Part shown: in pieces, positions 33,865-43,276 of the stretch | How the letters are laid out: each line of letters begins with the position of its first letter | Numbering within the stretch: position 1 is the first letter of the stretch | NCBI RefSeq assembly: GCF_013294005.1 | Contig: NZ_JABSNK010000006.1 | Span: 62,001 to 126,000, forward strand | Length of the DNA stretch: 64,000 nucleotides | DNA from: Flavobacterium gelidicaeli | Lineage (GTDB): Bacteria > Bacteroidota > Bacteroidia > Flavobacteriales > Flavobacteriaceae | Direction of reading: 5' to 3' | Notes under the pieces: generated by a model | What the model was told of the DNA's origin: nothing | Database searches by the model: none | Seen by the model: only the letters and a program-made list of their open reading frames with translations | Program-made: the position numbers and the translations under genes

Positions 33865-34295
33865 TATTAATTTGACATAATCCTACTGATGTATCTCTAC
33901 AAAGCCATTATTGAAACTATTTTACTCTTTACAGAAAAAAATATCTTAGCCACAATCTACAATATTACGCTACTTTCACTCTTGTCATAAATTAAGGAAA
34001 TCATTAACATTTGAGAGTGGTTTTTCACATAATTTTAAAATAGTTTTTCACTAACTTAGCTCATACAAAACAAGTTATAATAGCAACAATTTATTTTCGA
34101 TATATTAATGTTTACTCCTATTCAAATATCTACACCGAATAGAAAAAAATAATATACTACTGATTCTAAAACCTTTTATGTTTTAGATTCATCGACCATT
34201 TTTACGAAAATAAATTTGGCAGAAATGCCTACTATTATCAATACTAATAAAGAGGAGTTTTTACTAACAATGCTCTTAAAATAAAACAGTAAATT
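33865..34295 (+). promoter_or_regulatory. Upstream region of poxB with a -7 box
   Basis: 431 bp gap. TAAATTTG at 34211-34218 fits the -7 consensus and would give a leader of about 70 nt to poxB; no TTTG at the proper distance. Nothing else recognisable. Confidence 0.4.
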
Positions 34296-36032
34296 ATGTC
34301 AAAAAAAGTAGCCGATCAAATAGTAGAAATGCTGGTTAGTAATAATGTAAAAAGGATTTATGCAGTAACAGGCGATAGTCTAAATGAACTTAATGATGCC
34401 GTTAGAAGAGATGGAAGAATTAAATGGATTCACGTTCGCCATGAAGAAGTTGGTGCTTATGCTGCTGCTGCAGAAGCAGAATTAGATGGACTTGCTTGTT
34501 GTGCAGGAAGTAGCGGTCCTGGTCATGTACATTTAATCAATGGTTTGTATGATGCTAATCGCTCTGGCGTTCCTATTATTGCAATTGCATCTACTATAAA
34601 TACACCTGAATTTGGGGTTGATTATTTTCAGTCAACAAACACGTACAAGTTATTTGATGACTGTAGTGTTTATAATGAAATTGCGACTACACCAACGCAA
34701 GTACCTAGAATGTTACAAACAGCTATTCAAAATGCTATTCATAAAAAAGGAGTTGCCGTTTTTGGTTTACCTGGTGATGTATCGGCTATGCCAGCTATAC
34801 AAAGTACTACTTCAATGTACAATTATAATAGTGAAACAGTCTTTAGACCATCAGATAATGAAATGCAAAAATTAGCTGATTTAGTAAATAAACATCCAAA
34901 AATTTCAATATTTTGCGGAATAGGTGCTAGAGAAGCGCATGATGACATTGTAAAACTAGCTGGTCTTTTAAAAGCGCCAATCGGGTATTCATTTAGAGGA
35001 AAAATGGGAATGCAGCACAATAATCCTTATGAAGTAGGAATGACTGGTTTGCTAGGTGTACCATCAGCTTACCACGCTATGCACGAATCGGATGTGGTAA
35101 TCTTATTAGGAACCGACTTTCCTTATGAACATTTTATGCCTGTAAAAAACAAAATTGTGCAGGTCGATGAAAAACCAGAACGATTAGGAAGACGTGCAAA
35201 ATTAGAGATCGGTTTAACCGGAAAAATAACCGATACTATTGCCGCATTAATACCCTTAATTAAACTAAAAGAGGACGATAGTTTCTTAAAAGTGCAATTA
35301 GAATTTTATAAAAAAGTAAAAGAAAATCTGAATATTTATGTTGCCGACTCAGGTTCTGAAAATCACATAAGTCCGGAATACGTTGCTGCAACAATAGATG
35401 AAATGGCAAATGACGATACCATCTTCACTGTAGACACAGGTATGTGCTGCGTTTGGGGAGCAAGATATATTCGCGGTACAGGTAAGCGAATGATGTTGGG
35501 TTCATTCAATCATGGATCTATGGCTAATGCAATGCCAATGGCTATAGGAGCACAGTTAGCCTATCCTGATAGACAAGTTATTGCGTTTTGCGGTGATGGT
35601 GGTCTATCTATGTTATTGGGTGATTTAGCTACTATTAAACAATACAATCTTCCTATAAAATTAATTGTATTCAATAACCGCTCTTTGGGTATGGTACAAT
35701 TAGAAATGCAAGTAGAAGGGTTGCCCAATAATGAAACGAATATGGTAAATCCTGATTTCGAATTAGTAGCTCAAGCCATGGGATTTAAAGGAATTACAGT
35801 TAATCATCCTGATGGTGTTAAGAAAGCATTAGAAGATGCTCTTTCACACGATGGTCCCGTTTTAGTTAGTGTATTTACTAATCCACAAGCCTTAGCGATG
35901 CCTCCAAAAATGGAATTCGATCAAATGAAAGGGTATGCTTTATCAATGAGTAAAATGATTTTAGGTGGAAATATGGATGAAGTTTTAGAGATGGTAAAAA
36001 CCAATTATAAGCATCTAAAAGAGGTATTGTAA
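34296..36032 (+). CDS. poxB: Pyruvate dehydrogenase (quinone)/pyruvate oxidase
   Basis: 578 residues, thiamine-diphosphate enzyme. N-terminal TPP-pyrimidine domain with catalytic Glu in RHEEVGAYAAAAEAEL, middle FAD-type domain (GIGAREAHDDIVKLA to QVDEKPERLGRR), and C-terminal TPP-phosphate domain with the GDGG...NN motif (CGDGGLSMLLGDLAT, VFNNRSLG). The C-terminus MSKMILGGNMDEVLEMVKTN parallels the lipid-binding end of E. coli PoxB. It would decarboxylate pyruvate to acetate with electrons to quinone at the membrane. A POX with O2 as acceptor is the alternative. Confidence 0.85.
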   Translation: MSKKVADQIVEMLVSNNVKRIYAVTGDSLNELNDAVRRDGRIKWIHVRHEEVGAYAAAAEAELDGLACCAGSSGPGHVHLINGLYDANRSGVPIIAIASTINTPEFGVDYFQSTNTYKLFDDCSVYNEIATTPTQVPRMLQTAIQNAIHKKGVAVFGLPGDVSAMPAIQSTTSMYNYNSETVFRPSDNEMQKLADLVNKHPKISIFCGIGAREAHDDIVKLAGLLKAPIGYSFRGKMGMQHNNPYEVGMTGLLGVPSAYHAMHESDVVILLGTDFPYEHFMPVKNKIVQVDEKPERLGRRAKLEIGLTGKITDTIAALIPLIKLKEDDSFLKVQLEFYKKVKENLNIYVADSGSENHISPEYVAATIDEMANDDTIFTVDTGMCCVWGARYIRGTGKRMMLGSFNHGSMANAMPMAIGAQLAYPDRQVIAFCGDGGLSMLLGDLATIKQYNLPIKLIVFNNRSLGMVQLEMQVEGLPNNETNMVNPDFELVAQAMGFKGITVNHPDGVKKALEDALSHDGPVLVSVFTNPQALAMPPKMEFDQMKGYALSMSKMILGGNMDEVLEMVKTNYKHLKEVL

Positions 36033-36050
36033 TTTTAATAGTTTTCAAAA

Positions 36051-36110
36051 AAATCCATAAACTTGTTCTCTTTACTCATAAAGATCCTCTTGTTTATGGA
36101 TTTTAATTTT
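36051..36110. terminator. Terminator between convergent poxB and sbcC
   Basis: AAATCCATAAAC (36051-36062) / GTTTATGGATTT (36092-36103), perfect 12-bp stem but a 29-nt loop, followed by TAATTTTAAT. The complement also offers an A/T tract for sbcC. Confidence 0.65.
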
Positions 36111-36236
36111 AATATAAGGTCATCTTATGTTTGTATAAGTGTTAAATTAGACAAGTAACCAAGAAAAGTAAAACACCTAGAAACACAAGGTATTCAATTA
36201 TAAATGGCTACCATATCATTCTATTTATTGAAAATA

Positions 36237-39200
36237 TTACTCAATCTCAATAGTGCTATAACCTGCTCCTGTGCGAACTAATTTAATTTTGGTTCCAATA
36301 CGGTCTTTTAATTCCCCAACGTGAGAGATAATCCCGATAGATTTGTTGCTTTCGTTTTGCATATTTTCAAGAATACTAATTGCCTGATCTAAAGATTCTG
36401 GGTCTAAAGAACCAAATCCTTCATCTATAAATAGTGATTCAATTGAGACATTGCGAGCTGCTAAATCAGATAAACCAAAAGCGAGAGCCAAACTCAGTTT
36501 AAACGTTTCACCACCGGACAAAGAGCTAACAGAGCGTTTTGTATTCCCCATGTAAGTATCAATGACTTTTAATCCATCAGAGTCATTTGCAGTATCCAAT
36601 AAATAACGATCTGAAAAACCTATTAGTCGCTGGTTACCATACTCTAACAACTTTTTTAACGTTAAGTCCTGAACAAAATTAGAGAATTTTTTACCTGTAG
36701 CATCGCCAATTAATAAGTTCATTTTACTCCAAAGAGCTAAGTCTTTTTGTAAACCATCCATTATTTTCTGACTATCTTTTAGCTTTTCTCTATTCTTAAT
36801 ATCAATTTCAATTTTGTTTTCTTGATCCCAAATATGTTTATTCAATACCGTTATTTCTTCAAATATTTTTGGTAAAGAAACCGTTATTTGTTCTAACGTA
36901 ATTGACGCATCATCTAAAATTTTATCGTCTTCTAATGCTTTGTCAATAGTTTTTTTATCTGTTTTTAAACGAACTTCGTTTTCAATCAATTGTTGTAAAG
37001 TTTTACGAATTTGGCTAGCGGTGTTTTCGTCTAAAATTTTAGCTTTTAATTCTTTTAATGAAGCTATTCCTTTTTCCTCAAGTCGAGGCAAAAGATTGGC
37101 TAGTAACTCTTCCTTTTCTTTTATTGTTTCAGTTTTATTCTTTTGTAAGTCAGTTAATTGTTCTTTTAAACTCTTTATCGTAGAATGGCAAGAGCTAAAA
37201 TCATTGCTTAATTTACTAATTTCATTCGTTATATCTTTTCGGTCATAAACTAACAATAAGGTTTGTTTGGCCTCATTATATCCCTTTTTAAGTTCCAAAT
37301 AATCAGTAAATAATTGTTGCATTTCCTTAAAAACGACTTTGGCTTTTATGTGATTTTCAAGTTTGTCCAGTTCTTTTAACTCTCGCTGAAAATCATTTGC
37401 ATCTAGTTGCCATTTTTCAAGACTATCTTTTGTAGTCCATTTTAACTGGGTACATAATTCGGTTATCTTATTTTCTAAAATTTTGAATTCTGCTATCCTA
37501 TAATCTAAGGTTACAGTTTCAGTTGCATTTATATTCTGCAAACTTTGAAGCTTTACTTCATTTTCAAGTAATACTTTTTGCAAACCTTCTAATTGTTTCG
37601 TCAAAGATTGAAAATTCTCTTCCAATGAATTGACCAATGTTGTTGCAATCTCCTGAGCAAATGGATGCGTTTCAGACCCACATAATGGACACGGTTTTCC
37701 ATCTTTTAATTCCTGGCGGTGTTCGTCTAAACTTTTACGTTGTTTCCAGTCATCAAGTGCATCTTTAGCTAATTCAACCTTTGGTGACAGCTTTTCTAAT
37801 GTCTCTTGTTGTGATTTTTCTAAACTAATTAACACTACTATTTCATCTTGTTGCTTTTTAATTTTAAGCTGCAACTCCCCTATTCCTTTATTTTTTTCAT
37901 CAAATAACTTCCTATCACCAATTAACTGATTTGCCGGAATCATCAATCGTGTTAAGTCTTCTTTTTTAGATCTAACTGCATCAACAGAAGTAATTCCTTT
38001 TTGACTAATTTCAGCATCAATTGTTGTTAATTCAGCCTGAATTTGTTGAGATAAAGTATCATCTATAGTCAACGTTATTCCATAACCAATAAGCTCCTTA
38101 CGTTTGTCTTCTATACGTTGTGATTGTTGTTTGGCATGAGATAAGCTATTTTTTTCAGCTTCTTGTAAAGCTAGAACACGAGTTCTAAAATCAGTTATCT
38201 CGGCTTCAAATTTTTCAGCAGTAACTTCTTTTTTGGTTAATGAGTTTGCTATCAAAATCAACTCCGCTTTCACTTTTTCTTGTTGGGAAAGCTTATTATT
38301 TGCTACAGTGCTACTTTCTAAAAGTTCCTCTACTTTTTTTTCAGCGTTAGTTATAAATAGCATTTGATCTTTAAAAACAACTAAGCTATCATGCGTTTTC
38401 AGTTCGTTTTCTTGAGTTACAAATGCCGCTTTATCTTTTGCAAAAGCGGTCCATTCAATTTCATTAGCCTCTTTTAATTTAGCGTTTTTAAGAATATTTT
38501 CTTTTACTATTTTCTTCTTTGCTAAAACATCATGATTATTTTGTTGTGCAGCTAACAAAGGTTTTTGCAATAAAACATCCTCCTGAATTTCTGTAACCAT
38601 TTCAGTCGTTAATAAAATGGTTTCTCCCATTTTAATATTTTGTGTTTTCACAGCATCTTCTACTCCACGAAATCTTTGAAAAACGGATCTCCCAATTTTT
38701 CGATAAATAGAAGAACCTGTAATCTCTTCTAACAACGCGTTTCGATCATCTTTTTTAGCCAAAAGCAATTTAGAAAACTGCCCTTGAGCCAATATCATTG
38801 ACTGCACGAACTGATTGTAATTCAGACCAATAATGCGTTCGTTCTCACTAACTACTTCTTGTACTCCTGAAACTAAAATCGCCCCTGTACTTAGTTTTAT
38901 TAATTCTTGTTTTCGTTTATCTAGTGAGCCTGTTCTTGTCCTTCTAATCGACCATGAAGAGAGGTATCTTTCGCCTTTAATTTCATATTCCACTTCGGCA
39001 TAACAGTCTGGAGCATTTTTAGTCAAAATCACTCCTTCATCCTCAATAACTTTCTCTGAAATAGCTTTATCAATTCTAGGAATCTTGTTGTATAACGCTA
39101 AAGTAATTACATCGAGCAGTGTAGATTTACCAGTTCCTGTAGCGCCGGTAATCACAAAAAGACCTGCTTCTCCCAGAATACCATTTTCAAAATCAATAGT

Positions 39201-39254
39201 ATGTTCGCCTTTTAAAGCGTGTATATTTTTAAATTTTATCTTGCAAATTTTCAT
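36237..39254 (-). CDS. sbcC: SbcC subunit of the SbcCD nuclease
   Basis: 1005 residues, Rad50-like SMC-type ATPase. Walker A GATGTGKSTLLD near residue 40, long coiled-coils on both sides of a zinc hook (GKPCPLCGSETHPF, around residue 520), ABC signature SSLSGGETFKLSLALAFG and Walker B SLFIDEGFGSLDPESLD at the C-terminus. With SbcD it cleaves hairpin and palindromic DNA and processes double-strand ends, relevant in a genome rich in palindromic repeats. It follows sbcD by 23 bp on the same strand. Confidence 0.94.
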   Translation of the reverse strand: MKICKIKFKNIHALKGEHTIDFENGILGEAGLFVITGATGTGKSTLLDVITLALYNKIPRIDKAISEKVIEDEGVILTKNAPDCYAEVEYEIKGERYLSSWSIRRTRTGSLDKRKQELIKLSTGAILVSGVQEVVSENERIIGLNYNQFVQSMILAQGQFSKLLLAKKDDRNALLEEITGSSIYRKIGRSVFQRFRGVEDAVKTQNIKMGETILLTTEMVTEIQEDVLLQKPLLAAQQNNHDVLAKKKIVKENILKNAKLKEANEIEWTAFAKDKAAFVTQENELKTHDSLVVFKDQMLFITNAEKKVEELLESSTVANNKLSQQEKVKAELILIANSLTKKEVTAEKFEAEITDFRTRVLALQEAEKNSLSHAKQQSQRIEDKRKELIGYGITLTIDDTLSQQIQAELTTIDAEISQKGITSVDAVRSKKEDLTRLMIPANQLIGDRKLFDEKNKGIGELQLKIKKQQDEIVVLISLEKSQQETLEKLSPKVELAKDALDDWKQRKSLDEHRQELKDGKPCPLCGSETHPFAQEIATTLVNSLEENFQSLTKQLEGLQKVLLENEVKLQSLQNINATETVTLDYRIAEFKILENKITELCTQLKWTTKDSLEKWQLDANDFQRELKELDKLENHIKAKVVFKEMQQLFTDYLELKKGYNEAKQTLLLVYDRKDITNEISKLSNDFSSCHSTIKSLKEQLTDLQKNKTETIKEKEELLANLLPRLEEKGIASLKELKAKILDENTASQIRKTLQQLIENEVRLKTDKKTIDKALEDDKILDDASITLEQITVSLPKIFEEITVLNKHIWDQENKIEIDIKNREKLKDSQKIMDGLQKDLALWSKMNLLIGDATGKKFSNFVQDLTLKKLLEYGNQRLIGFSDRYLLDTANDSDGLKVIDTYMGNTKRSVSSLSGGETFKLSLALAFGLSDLAARNVSIESLFIDEGFGSLDPESLDQAISILENMQNESNKSIGIISHVGELKDRIGTKIKLVRTGAGYSTIEIE

Positions 39255-39277
39255 AGTAAAGTAGTCATTGTAGGCTA

Positions 39278-40495
39278 TTATTCCGTTGTTTCAGAGCTTT
39301 GTAATCCTTCTAATATTTCTCTAAAAGCATGGATTAATTCCTCTGTATTTTCTAGTGAATCGTCTTGTTGTAATCTTTTTTCGAATAATTGAACTGCAGA
39401 AAAATCCTTAATATCTTCCCCTTTAGAAAGTAATTTTGAAGTACCTGAAACTCCCGTTTTAAAGTTGATACTTCCTTTTAATATCTGCAATCCATTTTCT
39501 GGTTCTGAAGTCAATAAATCGTTTAAAGCTTTAATGTGTGCAATATTTTCATTGTCCTCTTCAACTATAATTTCAGCAAGGTCAGTAAGAAGCGAATCCG
39601 ACTGATAATCAGTTATTTGTTTAGTTACTTCTTCAACCGTTCCTTTAATAGTTAATAGCTTTCTAAATTTGGGAATTGGCAGTGAATTTACAGTAAAATT
39701 ATTATCCTCTAAAGTAAGCATAACCACTTCTTTTATATCTTTTTTTTCACTAAAACTCAATGCAATTGGAGAACCGCTATAGCGAATATTTGGCTTCCCT
39801 ACCATTTGTGGTCTGTGAATATGTCCCAAAGCAACATAATGTGGTTCCTCTCCAAAAACTGCCGAAACAACACCAGCTTGGTTTCCTATTTGTATCTCGC
39901 GTTCACTATCAGAAACTGAAGCCCCTTGCGCAAACAAATGAGCCATTACAATGAAGGGAGTATTATCATAATTTGCTTTATAATATTGGTTCACATTAGC
40001 AAAGTAAGTTGCAATTCCGTCTTTTATCAATTCGATTTTATCACTGTACGATTCTCCTGGAACGGCATTCCTAATATCTTTATCCCGTAAAAAAGGAACA
40101 GCAGCCACCACTACTTTTTCATTACCTAGAGTAACTTCTACAAATAGATCAGCTAAATTTTCAGGAATACCTCCTACTACCTTTATTTCAAGAATCTCTA
40201 ATAACTCCTTAGGCGCATTAATAACGTGTGGAGAATCATGATTACCCCCCGTTAGGATTACTTTGCATTTAAGTGGCAATAATCGTTTTAAAAAGCCATA
40301 ATACTGTGTCATTGCCGCTTGCGAAGGGTTTGCTTGATCAAATAAATCACCAGACATCAATAAAACATTGATATCGTTTTCTTGGATACATGTAATTAAC
40401 CAATCAAAAAAAAGATCCATGTCTTTTGCAAAATCGATTTTTAGTAATTGTTTTCCAATGTGCCAATCAGAAGTATGCAAAATCTTTATGCTCAT
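39278..40495 (-). CDS. sbcD: SbcD nuclease subunit (Mre11-like)
   Basis: 405 residues, calcineurin-like metallophosphoesterase with all five motifs: HTSDWHIGKQ, GDLFDQANPS, GGNHDSPHV, MAHLFAQGA and ALGHIHRPQ. Manganese-dependent 3'-5' exonuclease and hairpin endonuclease subunit of SbcCD. First gene of the pair, with sbcC 23 bp downstream. Confidence 0.94.
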   Translation of the reverse strand: MSIKILHTSDWHIGKQLLKIDFAKDMDLFFDWLITCIQENDINVLLMSGDLFDQANPSQAAMTQYYGFLKRLLPLKCKVILTGGNHDSPHVINAPKELLEILEIKVVGGIPENLADLFVEVTLGNEKVVVAAVPFLRDKDIRNAVPGESYSDKIELIKDGIATYFANVNQYYKANYDNTPFIVMAHLFAQGASVSDSEREIQIGNQAGVVSAVFGEEPHYVALGHIHRPQMVGKPNIRYSGSPIALSFSEKKDIKEVVMLTLEDNNFTVNSLPIPKFRKLLTIKGTVEEVTKQITDYQSDSLLTDLAEIIVEEDNENIAHIKALNDLLTSEPENGLQILKGSINFKTGVSGTSKLLSKGEDIKDFSAVQLFEKRLQQDDSLENTEELIHAFREILEGLQSSETTE

Positions 40496-40649
40496 AATTT
40501 ATGACTTTTATTATTTAAAATTTCAGAAAAAGTAGGATTCTGAAGTAATTTTTGACAGTACTATCTCAAAATAAAAAAGATTATCCTTCTATTTTTTAAG
40601 CAAACAAATTTAACTTTTAAAAATTAAAACTTGAGCAAATCTAAACTTA

Positions 40650-40697
40650 AAAAAGATGCCCTCTTTACGGAAAACCATAAAAAAGACACCTTTTTTT
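40650..40697 (-). terminator. Terminator of the egt operon (minus strand)
   Basis: Imperfect long stem between AAAAAAGATGCCCTCTTTA (from 40650) and TAAAAAAGACACCTTTTTTT (to 40697), using G-T pairs; on the minus strand it ends in a T-run. It lies 41 bp beyond the egtD stop. Confidence 0.6.
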
Positions 40698-40737
40698 ATT
40701 TGTTAGAATACTAACTACATGATAGTATTTGTATTGT

Positions 40738-41730
40738 TTATTTACGCTCTAAAATATAATTTGCAAAATACTTCTTACTGTCTGTTATTCTATCAATAAT
40801 TTCAAAGTCGGTTTTACTCAAAATTTTGTTTAGAATTTCATCATTGTATTTTCTAGATATTTCCATCAATATTTTTTCTCCTTCATCAAAGTGAAATGTT
40901 TTATTAAGTTCAGCGATGTAAACTTTTTGGACCTTGGTACTAACCAAATAACTTTTAGCAATTCCATCCTTTTCATCATACTCTGGTAAATGTTTAAAGT
41001 CATCTACTTTAAAATCTGCTTCTAATTCCCTATTTATTCTATAAAGTAAATTTAGATTAAAAGCAGCAGTCACTCCTTGATTATCATTATAAGCAGGAAG
41101 AACTACCGAAGCTGGTTTTATCAAATCGACACCTAAAAATAATTTGTCCCCTCCTTGTAAATTAGCACTTAATTTCGAAATAAAATCGGTGGCAACTTCA
41201 TCAGACATGTTTCCTATATTGGACCCTAAAAACAAAATCACTTTGGGATGTTTATTTTCTTTCAATGATTCTAAAACTTCAAAATAATCACCTTGTTTTT
41301 TCTTAATCGATAAATTGGGTAGTTGAATATTTAAGTCAGCTTCGAGGCTATCTAATGCGTTTTGAGAAATATCCACTGGCAGGTAATCAAAGGTGTAGTT
41401 TTCACGATTGAGTTCTTTTAAAAGTTCTTTAGTTTTTAAACCATCTCCAGCACCAAGCTCAATTAATTCAAAATAGGTGTCTGGTTTAAGTTGCAAAGCA
41501 GTGATGATTCCGTTGCTTTGTTGCTTGAAAATTTCATGCTCAGATCGGGTAACATAATACTCTGGTAAATGCATGATTTTAACAAAAAGAGCATCTCCCG
41601 TTTTATCGTAAAAATATTTAGATGGTAATGACTTTTCTGAATTGCTCAATCCTTCATCAACCTCTTTTTTAAGTTGGTCAATCATAATATTAGTGGGATC
41701 TATTTTATTTAAAGTGTTTGTTTCTTTCAT
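40738..41730 (-). CDS. egtD: L-histidine N-alpha-methyltransferase EgtD
   Basis: 330 residues, SAM-dependent trimethylation of histidine to hercynine, the first step of ergothioneine synthesis. Motifs: PSKYFYDKTGDALFVKIMHL (start of the family domain), SAM site ELIELGAGDGLKT, FLGSNIGNM, and YNDNQGVTAAFNLNLLYRIN, which carries the histidine-binding Asn/Tyr region. Last gene of the minus-strand operon with egtB at the other end. Confidence 0.9.
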   Translation of the reverse strand: MKETNTLNKIDPTNIMIDQLKKEVDEGLSNSEKSLPSKYFYDKTGDALFVKIMHLPEYYVTRSEHEIFKQQSNGIITALQLKPDTYFELIELGAGDGLKTKELLKELNRENYTFDYLPVDISQNALDSLEADLNIQLPNLSIKKKQGDYFEVLESLKENKHPKVILFLGSNIGNMSDEVATDFISKLSANLQGGDKLFLGVDLIKPASVVLPAYNDNQGVTAAFNLNLLYRINRELEADFKVDDFKHLPEYDEKDGIAKSYLVSTKVQKVYIAELNKTFHFDEGEKILMEISRKYNDEILNKILSKTDFEIIDRITDSKKYFANYILERK

Positions 41731-41778
41731 CTTGTTAAGATATAAATTATTTAAAATTAAAAAAGCTTAAATACTAGC

Positions 41779-43272
41779 TTAAGACTCTTGTGTAGCAATA
41801 GGTTCTTGTTTTTTTAAAATTGTATTTTTAAAAAATAAAAAGATAATATAGCCGTATAAAAAACTAAAAGGTAAGGCCATAATGACTAGTAAATTACTTA
41901 TTCCGTTGAGTAATTCACTGGTACCAATGGCTGTTAATCCAAGTGCTGTTGCTGTTATAATAAATCCCCAACCTAATTTATGCTTTTTAGAGGGGTTTTC
42001 GTTTCCTTTATCGCTGAACATTCCTAAAACAAAAATCGCCGAATCAACTGAGTTGATTATCGAAATAAGCACTAACAATCCTGCTATAAAAAAGGTTATA
42101 CTGTGTAACGGAAAATGTTCTAAAAATACAAATAAGGAAGTAAAAACGTCATTAAATTGTGTTTTGTCTCCTTTACTAATAATTTCAAAAGCCGAATTAG
42201 CAAAAATAGAAAACCAAATAACGGTTGCTAGTGTCGGTATCAAAATTGTTGTAATTAAAAACTCTTTTATTGTTCTACCCTTAGATATTCTAGCAATGAA
42301 TATTCCGGTAAAAGGCACCCAAGCCAACCAAAAAGCCCAATAAAAAACCGTCCAGTCTTTTGTAAAACTTTCGGAGGTTTTGTAACTTCCTATCGATAAA
42401 CTCATTTCAAAAAAATGAATTACATAATTATAAAAAGCGATTGCTGTATGATAAATAAAATCATTAAAATTTAAAAACAACGCAATAAATAACATTAGAA
42501 TTATTGAAAAAGTAAAATCTAAGTCGGCTAAAAACTTAATTACTTTATTCAATCCCGTAAGCGCAGAATAGGTAGCAATTACTCCAATAAGTACAACCAT
42601 TGCTAATAGAAAATTATTACCATAATCAACTTTAAAAGCATAGTTGATGCCGTTTACTACTTGTGCGGTTCCCAATCCTAAGGAGGCAATTACTCCTGTA
42701 ATGGTAATCAAAACAATAAATAGCGTGGCAATATATTTTACAACTTTACTTTTAGTATAAGGTACAATAGCGTCTAATAAATTTGTTGTTTTGTTGACAT
42801 ATAGATTGTAAGCAACAATTAAACCGAACAAGCTATACATAGCCCACGGCGTAAACCCCCAGTGGAAAAAAGTATATTGTAAAGCTGTTATTTTATTATT
42901 AGTAGTTGCAACGGGAGCATTACTAAAATAATAAACAGGCTCTTGAACTGCACGCAATAATAAACCTGAACCCATTCCTGTACTATACAATAGAGCAACC
43001 CAACTAAAATACGAGTACGCCGGTTTTTCATCACCTAATCGTTGCTTTCGCAAAGGTAAAACCAAAATAATTAAAGCTGCAACAACTGTAATTAAACCTA
43101 CCCATAAATAATAAGTGCTAAAAACCGATAATAATTTCTGGTTTATTTCATTTAAACCTTGCGTTAATAAATCAGGAGCTAATAAACCCGTAAAGAAGAA
43201 AAATACACCAAACATTGCTCCATAAAACAGTAAGCTATTTGACCGTAGATGACCGTATAATTTTGTAATCAA
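41779..43272 (-). CDS. BCCT-family transporter in the egt operon
   Basis: 497 residues, about twelve transmembrane segments. Betaine-choline-carnitine transporter signatures: YSTGMGSGLLLRAVQEPVYY, FFHWGFTPWAMYSLFG and WAFWLAWVPFTGIFIARISK. Likely uses an Na+ or H+ gradient to move a trimethylammonium compound. Hercynine and ergothioneine carry the same trimethylammonium group, and the gene lies between the oxidoreductase and egtD, so they are plausible substrates (inference). The start is TTG at 43272, 4 bp after the upstream stop; no ATG fits. Confidence 0.82.
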   Translation of the reverse strand: MITKLYGHLRSNSLLFYGAMFGVFFFFTGLLAPDLLTQGLNEINQKLLSVFSTYYLWVGLITVVAALIILVLPLRKQRLGDEKPAYSYFSWVALLYSTGMGSGLLLRAVQEPVYYFSNAPVATTNNKITALQYTFFHWGFTPWAMYSLFGLIVAYNLYVNKTTNLLDAIVPYTKSKVVKYIATLFIVLITITGVIASLGLGTAQVVNGINYAFKVDYGNNFLLAMVVLIGVIATYSALTGLNKVIKFLADLDFTFSIILMLFIALFLNFNDFIYHTAIAFYNYVIHFFEMSLSIGSYKTSESFTKDWTVFYWAFWLAWVPFTGIFIARISKGRTIKEFLITTILIPTLATVIWFSIFANSAFEIISKGDKTQFNDVFTSLFVFLEHFPLHSITFFIAGLLVLISIINSVDSAIFVLGMFSDKGNENPSKKHKLGWGFIITATALGLTAIGTSELLNGISNLLVIMALPFSFLYGYIIFLFFKNTILKKQEPIATQES

Positions 43273-43276
43273 AGCG